A DNA stretch of 64,000 bases from Ricinus communis (lineage: Eukaryota; Streptophyta; Magnoliopsida; Malpighiales; Euphorbiaceae), in NCBI RefSeq assembly GCF_019578655.1, contig NC_063256.1, forward strand, positions 19,601,350 to 19,665,349, in the 5' to 3' direction. Positions 21,829-32,634 of this stretch are shown piece by piece. The first letter of the stretch is position 1; every line of letters starts with the position of its first letter. The notes below the pieces were generated by a model that ran no database searches, was not told the DNA's origin, and saw only the letters and a program-made list of their open reading frames with translations. The translations under genes were made by a program, and so were the position numbers.

Positions 21829-24357
21829 TTTTTATCCCACTTTGGTAACTATGTTTTATACTAACATGCAAGATAAAGAATTGAAAACTAAAATAGATAT
21901 TGTAAGCACCGTCAAAGGGGTGAAAAAATTGAGTTTGATAATGCTAAATTAGCTGAAATATTAGGTATGAATGTTAAAAAAAACTTCGAGAAATTATTGT
22001 CCTACTTCTAAGATCCATATTGATCATTCATACAATGAGGAAATTGCCAAGAGTAGAATGGCTTAAATACAAAAATAATCATTTTAACAACCTTTTAAAT
22101 GCAGCTTCACATATGAGAATATTCCTTTGCGACCGTGAAGCATCAACACGGAAGCAAATTTGAAAATTTGGAATCTATCATGGGCGTGAATAAAAGTTCA
22201 TAGCCAGGAACTTTAGTTTTTACAGTTAAGAACTCTAATCGTGAGATCTTTGGTTCTGAGAGTGAATTTTTTTTTCACAGTTGGGAATGTTGGCCATGAA
22301 TTCTTATATGGTTTCTTTAAATTTTAGGAGAAAGAATTCTTCATAGGCCTGAATCCCGATTCAAGACCTTGAATCTTCATCTTCACGGATGGAAAGATAA
22401 GGCATGAATGCCACTCTCTTTTTTTTATATATATTTTGAACCATGAGTTATTTACGGCTGGAAACCTTTCTTTACGGTTGAAAAATTAAATTTCACGGTT
22501 GTGAATAAAGTTCACGAGTATAAAATTGTCCTATTTTAGAAAAATCAATCTTCTTTTCTTGCACATAAATACTAAATAAAAAAAGTTAGCTAATTGTAAT
22601 TGTTTATGATCATCAAAATAGAATTAATATATCTCAAAGTTGAACAAACACAAACCAACGCCAACACTACCATGAAAGTAAGAGATTTTATATAATGATT
22701 TGGTACCTGAGAAGATGCTTCTCACCGCGCGAACTTGCTGTAAGAAGAGTACCTTTTTTTGCACAATGCAAGATACCCACACACACTTTCCTTTTCCTAC
22801 CTTCACAACTTTCCTCTAAAACCAGAACTCATTATTTGTGCTTTCTTCTTCTCTCCTTCATGCTACTAAATTTATCCCGTCAATTAAATTATGTTGTTTT
22901 TCTAATTTGTTCCTCCATCCAATTTTTCACTAAGTTGTTGTTGGTTGTTTCAACAAAAAAAAGAAAAAAAAAAAGGAAAACCAACTTCAAAAGTGTTCTT
23001 TCAATTTCATCTTATATACTATATACATACAAAACCCATTATACATTTAAATTCCCAAATCATAAAATTATCTTTTAATTGTCTCGCTGCCCTGCTATTG
23101 AAGTAGCAATCTGAGACATGTGTCAACTTCCTTTTTCTTTTTTTATATCATATTAAATTTATGTTAAATTGACAATTAAGACAGGGGCTTAAATAGTTGT
23201 TTCTTCGAACTTAAGTGCTTCCAAATATAAGCTGAGGCCCACGCACCAAATGTTAATATACCTTCTCCCTTCTTTTTAAGTTTCCTACATATTTAAGGAA
23301 ACCGTGCCTGAAAATTTGTTTTAGTCTTTCCTTTTTTATGATTTTTTTCAAAAAGAAAATTTTATTTATTTAGGTTTTTTTAGAATTGTATTATAATTTT
23401 TTTTAATATTTTATTAATATCATTTTAGTATATTTTTATTACCATTAAATATATTCTTAATTCTAATTATATTTTTATGTATTATAAACTACATTTGGTA
23501 TACTTTTTATATATTATGTTATATTTTTTTAAACACACATCTGTTTGTCATTAAAATACACTAGTTATTATAAGAAAATATAAAATATCATTTAATTTAC
23601 AAATACTAAATATAAAGATATAAAATAAAAATAATAAATTTACCTCATTTGACTAGTTTCACAATAATACAAGTTAAAATTATATTATGTAGGTGTATTT
23701 TTAGTATTTTTTTGAAAAAACAATCTAAAGAGTAAATTATAATAATACAAATTAAAATAAATAAATATTCGATATCTTTTAACTATACTTTTACTATTTT
23801 CCTCTAACGGAATTTTAAAAAATTAAAAAAAACCTTAAATAAAAATTAAATTGATAAAAATATAAATTAAAAATAATATTTTTTGAATTCTTATAAGTAT
23901 ATTTTTAGTTTTTTTTATGAAATTTTAAAAAATAAAAAGGATATATAATAAAAACAAAGTTGTAATAAGATTTTGAGAAAAAAGAATCTTTTAGTATAAT
24001 TTTGATATCTTTTTTTTAATGAAATTCTTACAAAAAATCATATAAACAAAAACTTTTGAAAAAATATAAAATATATTTTTTTATCGTAAATTTTTTTCTA
24101 ATTAACGGTACCAATTTTCTATTTTTTTGTTATTTTTGAATAAAATAATAAAAATAAAAAATAATTGAAAAATAATTGAAAGAAAATCAAATTGTAATTT
24201 TAGAAAAAAAAATATTAAAAACGGATATTTTTTATTGATATTAAAATATTTTTAAAAAGTTTCCATACATATACCCAAACTCGCCAAGGGTGTACCATTT
24301 TTCTGCACAAAGGGGAAAAAAGAAAAGAGATCGAAAATACTACAAAAAGCTTAATGC
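21829..24357. other. AT-rich region with weak repeat remnants, PPR upstream region
   Basis: 21829-22070 has short coding-like stretches (a plus frame EFDNAKLAEILGM near 21930) that I cannot assign. 22130-22530 has scattered CACGG(C/T)TG-like words resembling decayed repeat DNA. From about 23300 to 24280 the sequence is almost pure A/T with no feature. The last 80 bp before the PPR start codon is its leader. I cannot single out a convincing TATA box in so AT-rich a background. Confidence 0.5.
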
Positions 24358-26190
24358 ATGCAAATCTCTCACTATCTGCACCAGCTCCAACTTTGTGGCA
24401 AGCGCCAAACCCCTTTAACTGCCAAGAAACTCCATGCCCAAATCATCAAACTCAGTTTAAAAGAAAGCGAACCCTTGCCCAACACTCTGTTAAATGCTTA
24501 TGGAAAATGCGGCTTGCTTCAAGATGCCTATTTCTTGTTCGAGGAAATGCCCCAAAGAGACCATGTATCGTGGGCCTCCATTCTTACTGCATACAACCTG
24601 GCCAACCTCCCTAACAAAACTCTCTCCATTTTCCCCACCATGTTCATCGTTGATAAACTGGAACCTGACCATTTTGTGTATGCTACTCTTGTTAAGGCGT
24701 GTGCTAGCTTATGTGCTGTAAGACAAGGCAAGCAAGTGCATGCTCGTTTTGTTTTATCCCCGTTTAGTGATGATGATGTTGTTAAGTCATCTTTGATTGA
24801 TATGTATGCCAAATGTGGATTACCCAAAATTGCTCGCGCTGTTTTTGATTCTATTTTGGCAAAGAATGCAGTTTCTTGGACTGCAATGATATCTGGGTAT
24901 GCCAAAAGTGGGTTAAAAGTAGAGGCAATGGAGTTGTTTTCAAGTTTTCCTGTGAAGAATTTATATTCTTGGACTGCTTTAATATCAGGATTAGTGCAAA
25001 GTGGAAAGGGGATTGATGGTTGTTATTTATTTCTTGAAATGAGAAGAGAAGGGATTGATATAATAGACCCTTTAGTCCTTTCAAGTGTTGTTGGTGCTTG
25101 TGCTAATTTGGCGGTATTGGAGTTTGGAAAGCAGCTCCATGGACTTATCATAGCACTTGGTTATGAATCTTGCTTGTTTATTAGTAATGCTTTAGTGGAT
25201 ATGTATGCAAAATGTAGTGATATTTTAGCTGCCAAAGAAATTTTTGATAGAATGATTTATAAAGATGTGGTTTCTTGGACTTCTATAATAGTTGGGGCAG
25301 CACAGCATGGAAGAGCAAAGGAAGCATTGGATTTATATGATGACATGGTTTTAGCTGGAGTAAAGCCAAATGAAGTGACCTTTGTTGGATTGATTTATTC
25401 TTGCAGCCATGCTGGTTTAGTTAGAAAAGGCCGAAAACTTTTTAAATCCATGGTCGAGGACTATGGGATTAAACCGTCCTTGCAACATTTCACATGCTTG
25501 TTGGACCTTCTTAGTCGATCTGGGCACCTTGAGGAGGCTGAGAATCTCATTAGTACAATGCCATTTAAGCCAGATGAACCTATGTGGGCAGCTTTACTGA
25601 GTGCTTGCAAACACCATAGAAATATCCAAATAGGACTTCGGGTTGCAGATCAGCTGTTGAGCTTGAATCCAGAAGATCCTTCAACTTATATACTGTTATC
25701 TAATGTTTATGCTAGTGCAGGTTTGTGGGAACGTATGTCGATGGTGAGGAGGTTGATGACAGCTAAGGAAGTTAAAAAGGAACCAGGTCATAGTACCATC
25801 ACCTTTGGAAAGGAAATTCAAGTCTTTCATGCTGGGCATACATGTCATCCTATGAAGGATGAGATATTTGGTATGCTTAAGGAGTTAGATGAAGAGATGA
25901 GGAAAAGAGGTTATGTTCCTGATACTAGCGCAGTTTTACATGACATGGAAGAGCAAGAGAAAGAAAGGCAGCTCTTTTGGCATAGTGAGAGGTTGGCTGT
26001 CGCTTATGGCCTGCTTAAGTCTGTTCCAGGAACAAATATACGGATTGTGAAAAATCTTCGTGTTTGTGGAGATTGTCATACTGTTTTCAAATTCCTTAGC
26101 GGTATTGTAGAAAGAGAACTTATTGTGCGAGATGCCACCAGGTATCATCATTTTAAGGATGGAAGATGTTCGTGCAATGATTTTTGGTGA
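24358..26190 (+). CDS. PLS-DYW pentatricopeptide RNA-editing factor, At4g14050/MEF35-like
   Basis: An intact, intronless 610-codon gene. The protein is a tandem array of PPR motifs of P, L and S types (for example DHVSWASILTAY, VKSSLIDMYAKCG, SWTAMISGYAKSG, VSWTSIIVGAAQHG) across residues 35-430. E/E+ motifs (about 430-520) and a C-terminal DYW deaminase domain follow. The deaminase keeps the zinc/catalytic HSE at residues 542-544 and the CGDC pair at 570/573, and ends CSCNDFW, with Phe in place of Tyr in the final triplet. Such proteins bind a specific organelle transcript and convert C to U. The N-terminus (MQISHYLHQLQLCGKRQTPL) and the whole length match my recollection of Arabidopsis At4g14050 (MEF35), a mitochondrial editing factor. 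ATG 24358 is chosen because it opens this conserved N-terminus. Confidence in the class is very high; confidence in orthology is good and is supported by the AAE15-like gene downstream. Confidence 0.96.
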   Translation: MQISHYLHQLQLCGKRQTPLTAKKLHAQIIKLSLKESEPLPNTLLNAYGKCGLLQDAYFLFEEMPQRDHVSWASILTAYNLANLPNKTLSIFPTMFIVDKLEPDHFVYATLVKACASLCAVRQGKQVHARFVLSPFSDDDVVKSSLIDMYAKCGLPKIARAVFDSILAKNAVSWTAMISGYAKSGLKVEAMELFSSFPVKNLYSWTALISGLVQSGKGIDGCYLFLEMRREGIDIIDPLVLSSVVGACANLAVLEFGKQLHGLIIALGYESCLFISNALVDMYAKCSDILAAKEIFDRMIYKDVVSWTSIIVGAAQHGRAKEALDLYDDMVLAGVKPNEVTFVGLIYSCSHAGLVRKGRKLFKSMVEDYGIKPSLQHFTCLLDLLSRSGHLEEAENLISTMPFKPDEPMWAALLSACKHHRNIQIGLRVADQLLSLNPEDPSTYILLSNVYASAGLWERMSMVRRLMTAKEVKKEPGHSTITFGKEIQVFHAGHTCHPMKDEIFGMLKELDEEMRKRGYVPDTSAVLHDMEEQEKERQLFWHSERLAVAYGLLKSVPGTNIRIVKNLRVCGDCHTVFKFLSGIVERELIVRDATRYHHFKDGRCSCNDFW

Positions 26191-27488
26191 TCATTTGAGT
26201 CTTAGTTCACCTTTGTCTCTCCATTTTTTATTTCTAGTGATTGTGCTGAAGGACAGATAACATATTACTAGCCTAGTCAGGATACTAGAAGCCTTTTGTG
26301 AGTTTCTTAACTTCATTTGAACTTCCATGTCCTCCTTGGCTTTGCAAATTACTCTTGCAATGTAATTTTGCTGACATGAGCATTCATATTCATTGAATAT
26401 CTTATATTTTTTATTTTTTTATCGTCATGGTCTTGAGTCTCGAGTTTTATTTCAAGACAGAGGATCTCTAGTGAAAATTATTGACTTTTGCCTCTGCTTG
26501 TGAAATCTTCGGGCATTGGCAATCATGATTTATGTTCCATTTGTAACTTTTCTCTTGTCAGCATCAAATGGTATGACTTTAGAAAAATATTAACGTTTCT
26601 ATTTTTTTCCAGTCCAAACAAAGGAAATTAATTGGCATTCAAAATAATGATTTAGAAATTCATAATAAAAGAAAGTATCTATATTGTGTTGTAATATTTG
26701 GAGATAGAACCTTAGCATTAATGTAAGTAGACTAAGTTTCAGCTTCACGTAATTAAAGGGAAAGATGCTCTGTTTCTAATTGAGCATTGGTACTTTAAGA
26801 AATTGAAGATTGCTCCACATTGTGCGAGACAGAGCCATTCGAATAGGGCTTTATGCTCATGCTTTCAAGAAATCATTTTCCCTTTTATGAAGTTCTTAAG
26901 GAGCCAAGCCACAAGTTTATTTTTGAGCCACATGGTCTACATTATAAGGTATATAATCAAAACTAAAGCCAAGCTCCCCTATGTGTGGGAAGTTATATAG
27001 GCAGGAAAAAAAGCAAATAAAGGTGAAAAAATAATAAGGTCGACTCTATCCCTTCATTTTTTACCCTCTCCTCTTGTTTGGATGGGTGAGAAATAAAAAT
27101 AGGGTGGAATCCACTCTTTATTTTCCTACCTCTCACTTAGTTCTTTTGTTTCTATGCTTCCAAAATGGATAGAAAATATGGCGGCATCTCTTATTCTCCA
27201 CCCCCTTTACAAATATAAGAAGACGATTTTTCAATTTTTACTCTGATTTTTCACTATTGTTACTTGAGGTATTACCATTTATGTATTGGAATCTGAAGCA
27301 AAATCCAAATTTGATTTCCTATTACTCTTGCTGATGGAAGTGTGCATGTGCCTGTGTGTGCTTGTCTGTTCTGTTAAATCAAATTCCTTGTTTTCGAAGT
27401 TCAAATTCTAGTGGGCAGCAATTAACATGTAGGTGAATAAACACCAGCAGTTACAGAACTATTAGTATTTTGTGTGCGAATTTCTTGG
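26191..27488. other. PPR 3' flank and intergenic DNA
   Basis: It follows the PPR stop codon and includes its 3' UTR of unknown length. I see no second gene. A short open frame at 26803-27000 has no recognisable motif and is treated as chance. Confidence 0.6.
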
Positions 27489-27606
27489 TACAATTAGAAG
27501 TCAGTTTACCTACTACTAATTTCTGTATACAGTTTAGAAGTTAGCTTACATATTACTAACTTTTATATACAATCAGAAGTTAGTTTACATAGTACCAACT
27601 TCTATA
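27489..27606. repeat. Three tandem units of about 40 bp
   Basis: Units at 27489-27527, 27528-27567 and 27568-27606 share the pattern TACA(A/G)T..AGAAGT.AG.TTAC..A.TAC, about 80% by eye. They lie about 100 bp past the NAC stop codon, so they may fall in its 3' UTR. Confidence 0.8.
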
Positions 27607-27707
27607 TACATATAACAAAAATTAGAACATAAACCAGAACAACCACAAGAACTTGTTTCCTAAGATTGGAGACTACACAGATTCTTCACTAATGATAATG
27701 ATTGTTT

Positions 27708-30700
27708 TCACCACTGAAAAGCGTAATCAAGATTGTAATCCATCTCATTATAGCCATGGAAGGATTGTACATATGCTTGAATTTGAGTGTCTTCCTGTAG
27801 AAAAGAAAAAGTGAAGATATTAGAACAATGAGTACAGGTATATTTACATATGTTCTTCTTATATTAAGACATGCTAGTCCTTACGTCTGTTGTACAAGTT
27901 TCAGAACCAAATGTCAATGGGGATGTAACCTGTCCTTCAAAGGTGGAACCGTAGTTGTTCCAACTTTGGCTCCTAGTATCAGCAACTATGACCGTGCTTG
28001 AATCACCTTCTTCAGTTGGCTCATCGTCAACATCTAACCTTTTCTTGATTTTGCAAATAACAAAATCCCTCTGCACGATTCGACCAAGAGAAAGACACAA
28101 CAAAACAAGGTCAGTAATATACAGTTGGCAGTAGTGATGCAGTAGAGTGACTTTGAACTAATGGTGCAATGGCTTGATAATACCTGGGTCGGGATGTGGA
28201 AAGTGGGACTGTAGTCATGCATGACCCAGTTGGTCCTAACACCTTTAGGGCGACCCTCATAGAAACCCAATGTCTTTTTGATAGCAATGTCTTTGATTTT
28301 ACAATCCTTGCCAGTAACTTTCCATTGTCCAGCATTAGTTGTTCTGTTAACTCGCTTGCTCTTTTGAGTACTTGTAGTTTGGAGTGCAAAAGAAATACCA
28401 CACTTGATCATCAGGGTTGTTTGTCATCACTGATAGCTGCATTTTGATGCAATAGTGCATTTGTTACTCAGGTTTCAGCTAAAGAAGAACAAAGTTATAT
28501 ATTAAGAGAAAGCAACAGTGTCGCACCCCGACTCAAACATCCAATTGAATAGCAATATATATATATATTTAACTTCATAAACATAATTTATTACTTAGTT
28601 ACAATATACATTCATACAATCTAAGTGACAAGACATACTTAATATATATAAGGAATATTCATACATTATTTTAATTCACATATGTTCCCAAAATGCCTCA
28701 ATGCTTTAGATAACTCCTCTGGCCCACCTGATAATATTGACTGATGCAAAGAGAGCAATGCACAGCTAAGGCTATCTACAACTGCACTAACCTGAAAAAA
28801 AAATTTGCTAAGGAATGAGCTAGCGACTTAATAAGCATTTAATTTACTAAACTATAGCATATTAGGCTAGAATTATCAAGTCTTTATCAATACAGAAAAT
28901 TATACCAACACTTAACTAACAATCACAAAATCAACCATTTCAATTATTCTCATAAATAAATAATTTCATCTCACATAATGCAAATAATCTCAAACTCAAC
29001 CAAGTCAAATAATTCAATTCCATATTATTTCTATCAAATTAGGATCAGATGACTCATCCTTACATTTCCTCACATTTTTAAATTTCAGTAACCACTTGAC
29101 AAGATTATCCGCCCGGCTCAGTCTTGCCATCTCACATACTCGAGTAGCTATCCGCCCGGCTCAGCTTTCCCGATCACACAGTATCCATACAAGAGTCATC
29201 AATCCTTAATCACAATCATTTCACTTCACAACACATCACAATCAATTCACTTCACAATCAATTCACTTTACAACAAGCCAAAAACATAACTAATATCAAC
29301 TCAGTCAACCAAGAAATTATCAAGTAATCAAACAGCAGTTCCTACTCAATATACACAAAGTTTAGTCTATTAAATACTTACCAAAATTTATAGGATAACA
29401 AAGTAATCCTATTCTTTTTCTCTTACTACTTCCTTGCCTTTGGATGAACCTATTCACATATTCAATACAAATACAATTCAATCACAAGGCATAAATGTAC
29501 ATATCTTTACTATCCATAAAACATCACATTTCAACAAAATAACATATATTCTAGATATTAATATGATGCATGAGATGAATGACAACAAATCAACATATTT
29601 GTTGATGAAGGCAGCTTGTAGGTACTAATTTAGAAATTACACCAAAATTTATGTACAATTAATAAAAATCTCATATTTTCTAGAATTACACTTCCATTTT
29701 TATAAAAACCATAGCAGAAAGAATCACTTCAAAATCATTAGTATATAAATAGTTATGGCATTTTCTATACAGCTACTCCAATTTCCATCTAAACAGAACA
29801 GCAAAAAGTTTCCGATTAAATGACCAATCAAACGAATAAATTTTCTGATGAAACTCTCCAGATATAAAGTTAACATTCTAAAGTTTCTATAGACACTAAT
29901 TTTACTCAATTTGGACTTCTCTAGCTCAAGTTGTGAAACACACAATTAGCAACAAATTTCTGAATTTTAAGTCCGATTTCTGCTTAAAACAGTTTCGAGC
30001 AGGCAATATTAAGTTCAACGTATCTCACGTTATACTCAACCAAAAATTATGAAATTTTGCAGACATATACTAGATATATAAATGAACAACTTTCATGTTT
30101 AACTCTCTGCTTGGTTCAGCTTCTAAATGCCTCAAAATATCAGCACAAAAACTAGGTCACCTGCTGAACTATAAACAGAGCAGCAGCAAATCGAACCTCA
30201 TAAGTTCCTACTCACTTAACGATCTGTAAAACCATTTTACAGAGATATTCTTGAAAATATACCTACAACTTTTATGTTTAGAAATTTTCGAGATAAAGCC
30301 TCTAAGGTCACAAAATCAGAAGTGAAAAATCTACCCAGAAATTTCAGCTTCAAGATCACAAGTAATAGCATGTTCACTCTTTATTAAACAATTCCAAAAC
30401 ACAAAATCATCAACAATTTCATATCATTAATCCTAATTTACAGCAAAATCAAGCAATTAAAATTACTCACCTTTGTTTCTCTTAATTAAGAAAGCCCAAA
30501 ACTTTCAAACTTAAAAGAAGAATTAAATTTTCACTTACTAAAAGTTTGTAGAGTTTGATTTGGAAAATCAAAGTTGAAAAAGAAAAGGAGAAGAATGAGA
30601 GAGACAAAGAAGAAGAGAAAATAGGAAAGTATACGTAGAAATGAACAAATGAAAGAGGTGGTATATTGGTGTAAAAATAGGCAATTTTACAATTTAATTC

Positions 30701-31063
30701 TCTTTCTTTCTAACTTTTCAATTTAGTCCAAAATCATTACTTTTCAATTAAATCAGTATGTAACTAAATAATTTATTTATTTACCACATAATATAATAAA
30801 ATAGATCATACATAATCATGATGCAAATGACATGTTTAATGACATGCTAATAAATATTAATTATTAATAAAAAATAAATAAATTTGGTTGTGACAAACAG
30901 ATTGGTGATGCTTACGAGGTAGCTCGCAAGGTTCATAGTTCAAGACATTAACTTCAGGAATTTGCCACACTTCATCATCATTGCCAAGCATTTTCTGCTT
31001 CAAGTAATGTTCCACCAATTCTACATCGGATGGGTAAAATCTGTAGCCGATTCCACTATCCAT
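27708..31063 (-). pseudogene. NAC-domain transcription factor gene, four exons, frameshifted
   Basis: On the minus strand the exons are 31063-30916, 28429-28184, 28070-27885 and 27794-27708, all with GT..AG borders. Exon 1 encodes NAC subdomain A (GYRFYPSDVELVEHYLKQKM .. EPCELP). Exon 2 encodes [14 protein letters not shown] and then [20 protein letters not shown] and [11 protein letters not shown] (subdomains C and D, DNA contact). Exon 3 opens [12 protein letters not shown] (subdomain E) and the last exon ends in an acidic, aromatic tail. Phases agree throughout, except that exon 2 has one extra base after YKYSK, which shifts the frame to an early stop. Allowing for it the protein is about 221 residues, short for a NAC. 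Intron 1 carries a 2.4 kb solo LTR. Either a young pseudogene or a single sequencing error in an otherwise sound small NAC gene; the sequence alone cannot decide. Confidence 0.85.
28519..30895 (-). mobile_element. Solo gypsy-type LTR in NAC intron 1
   Basis: 2,377 bp from TGTCGCACCCCG (28519) to TTGTGACA (30895), with AACAG on both sides (28514-28518 and 30896-30900) as a perfect target duplication. In minus sense it begins TGTCACAACC and ends GGGGTGCGACA, typical of long plant gypsy LTRs. There is no internal region or second LTR, so the element recombined down to one LTR. Without it the intron would be about 110 bp. A repeated CCGCCCGGCTCAG word (29110 and 29150) is the only local GC-rich motif. 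Confidence 0.92.
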
Positions 31064-31427
31064 CTCAAGCTCTCTGGTTTCTTTTCTTTTAAATCCTTTT
31101 ACCTTTCTGAAACAAGAACAAGAAGCTAGTGATAGTATTCCAGTGTAGGGAACAACTTAATTTATATCAGACAACAAATTGTCTCAGCTTCGGTAAGAAG
31201 CTACTTCATCAAATGACTTGGACAGGAATTCACTTGGACTAAGAATCATGCATTTCTTTCTCAACGGTGGAGAAATTATCAAGTGCATTTAGTCTGTCGG
31301 GTCATTTGTATATAGTTCTAATTGCATAAAGACATGTGTCGTTATCAATTGTTTATTTTATTTATATTTGTTATTTTTAATTATGAGTGGTAAATAATTC
31401 GATGAATACAATTGAAATAAATAATAA
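31064..31427. other. NAC upstream region
   Basis: The interval between the NAC start codon and the MULE holds the NAC leader and presumed promoter. I see no motif strong enough to name. Confidence 0.5.
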
Positions 31428-31436
31428 AATAAAAAA

Positions 31437-31575
31437 GGAAAAAGGCTTAAATATGCCTCTAACGTATAACCACTGGTGCAGATTGGTCCTCCAAATTTTT
31501 TTTTAGCCAGTTGCACATAATATTTCGTCAAACGGAGTTTTTAAGCCCTTTTTTAGAACGGAACTGAAGAACGGA
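31437..31575. repeat. MULE left terminal inverted repeat
   Basis: It pairs with 36525-36659 in inverse orientation. Transposase of the family binds such ends. Confidence 0.9.
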
Positions 31576-31719
31576 AGAAACTTCCGTTAAATGGGATTGA
31601 GGTGGCAAATAGTAGCACCTATAATCCAACGGTAATCCATCACCATCTCCCCTTCTCTTTCATCACTTTCCTTTTCATGAAAAATAAGGAACCTTAAATT
31701 TACCAATTGATTCCAATTA

Positions 31720-32137
31720 ATGTCGACATCGCCATCATCAACAACCACAGGAAGCAATGATACTAAGGTTCTGTGAATGTCGAAGGTTTGCGAATGCCGA
31801 AAGTCCTGGTCGTTGAAGGTTCTATGAAGGTTGAAATTCTGGACATCGAAGATTGTGTGAATGTCGAAAATTTCGAAAGTGCTGTAGAAGTCGAAAGTGT
31901 GAAGATAGAGAAAAAGATGAAAGGGAAGAAATGAAAGAGATTTGCAGAGTTGATTTGCAAACTGAAATGGAAAAAATGTGAACTGAGCTGAGGAATTTAA
32001 AAGCTAGCAAAGAAACAGAAATTGAACAACTTCAACATGAAAACACGGAGATGAAAAATGATTTTGTTGTCTTGTTAATTGCATTATTAGCTTGGATTGT
32101 TTATAGTGATTTGGTGGCACAACTATTATTTGTGTAA
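31720..32137 (+). pseudogene. GRF-type zinc-finger/coiled-coil/TM protein remnant inside the MULE
   Basis: Opposite to the transposase, an ATG near 31721 begins MSTSPSSTTTGSND. After frame loss the sequence gives CECRRFANAESPGR and RFYEG, matching the C.C...NPGR.F.GC core of GRF zinc fingers. A charged helix follows (REKDEREEMKEI.., LQTEMEKM, KETEIEQLQHENTEMKND), then a C-terminal hydrophobic segment FVVLLIALLAWIVYSDL that would span a membrane. This finger, coiled coil and TM tail layout is common in small plant proteins spread by transposons. At least three stops interrupt it. Function unknown. Confidence 0.6.
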
Positions 32138-32240
32138 TTTTGTTAATGGTTTGATAAAATGAAATTATGACACTTGATTGGTAAAAGTGCTGCAAATCTC
32201 TTTCACTTCTTCCCTTTCATCTTTTTCTCTATCTTTACAC
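31897..32240. repeat. 50 bp inverted duplication within the GRF remnant
   Basis: 31897-31946 and the reverse complement of 32191-32240 match at about 48 of 50 bases. The second copy lies just past the TM tail. A transcript crossing both would fold into a stem with a loop of about 245 bases. Confidence 0.85.
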
Positions 32241-32372
32241 TGGCTATACACTGAAATGAATTGTTGTAAATGAAAAAGATTTGCTAAACGATATTGATAA
32301 TCATAACCAATGACCAAAAAGCAATGACATTGGCATACTGCAGTCAATATTGAGCTAAAGTATCAACACCAC

Positions 32373-32626
32373 TTGCTCACAAGCAAATAATAGCAAAGTA
32401 GCAATAATATACAAAAGTTTCTGGTATCCCATGTTACTGCAGCTAAATATTGACCATAAAAATAATGCTTGCTCTAAGGCATAAAACGCCAAAGTAGCAA
32501 CAAAATTAAAAAAAAATGCAAACTCTACGGCACAAAACACCAAAGTAGCAACAAAATACAAAAAAAGATATTGCTTGCTCTAAGATACAAAACACCAAAG
32601 TAGCAAAAAAATATAGAAAATGTGCT
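32373..32626. repeat. Four imperfect tandem units of about 55 bp
   Basis: Each unit contains CCAAAGTAGCAACAAAAT or a close variant, followed by an A-rich run and a (TTG)CTCTAAG..CA start. They lie between the GRF remnant and the end of the transposase gene and are non-coding. Confidence 0.8.
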
Positions 32627-32634
32627 CCAGTCAA

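Noticed and set aside
22690..22745. Possible small structured RNA near GAGAAGATGCTTCTC
   Set aside because: A short stem can form, but there is no tRNA, snRNA or snoRNA box set.
22695..23078. Plus-strand open frame of 127 codons
   Set aside because: Phe/Ser/Lys-rich, runs into A/T simple sequence, with no motif and no splice context. Probably chance.
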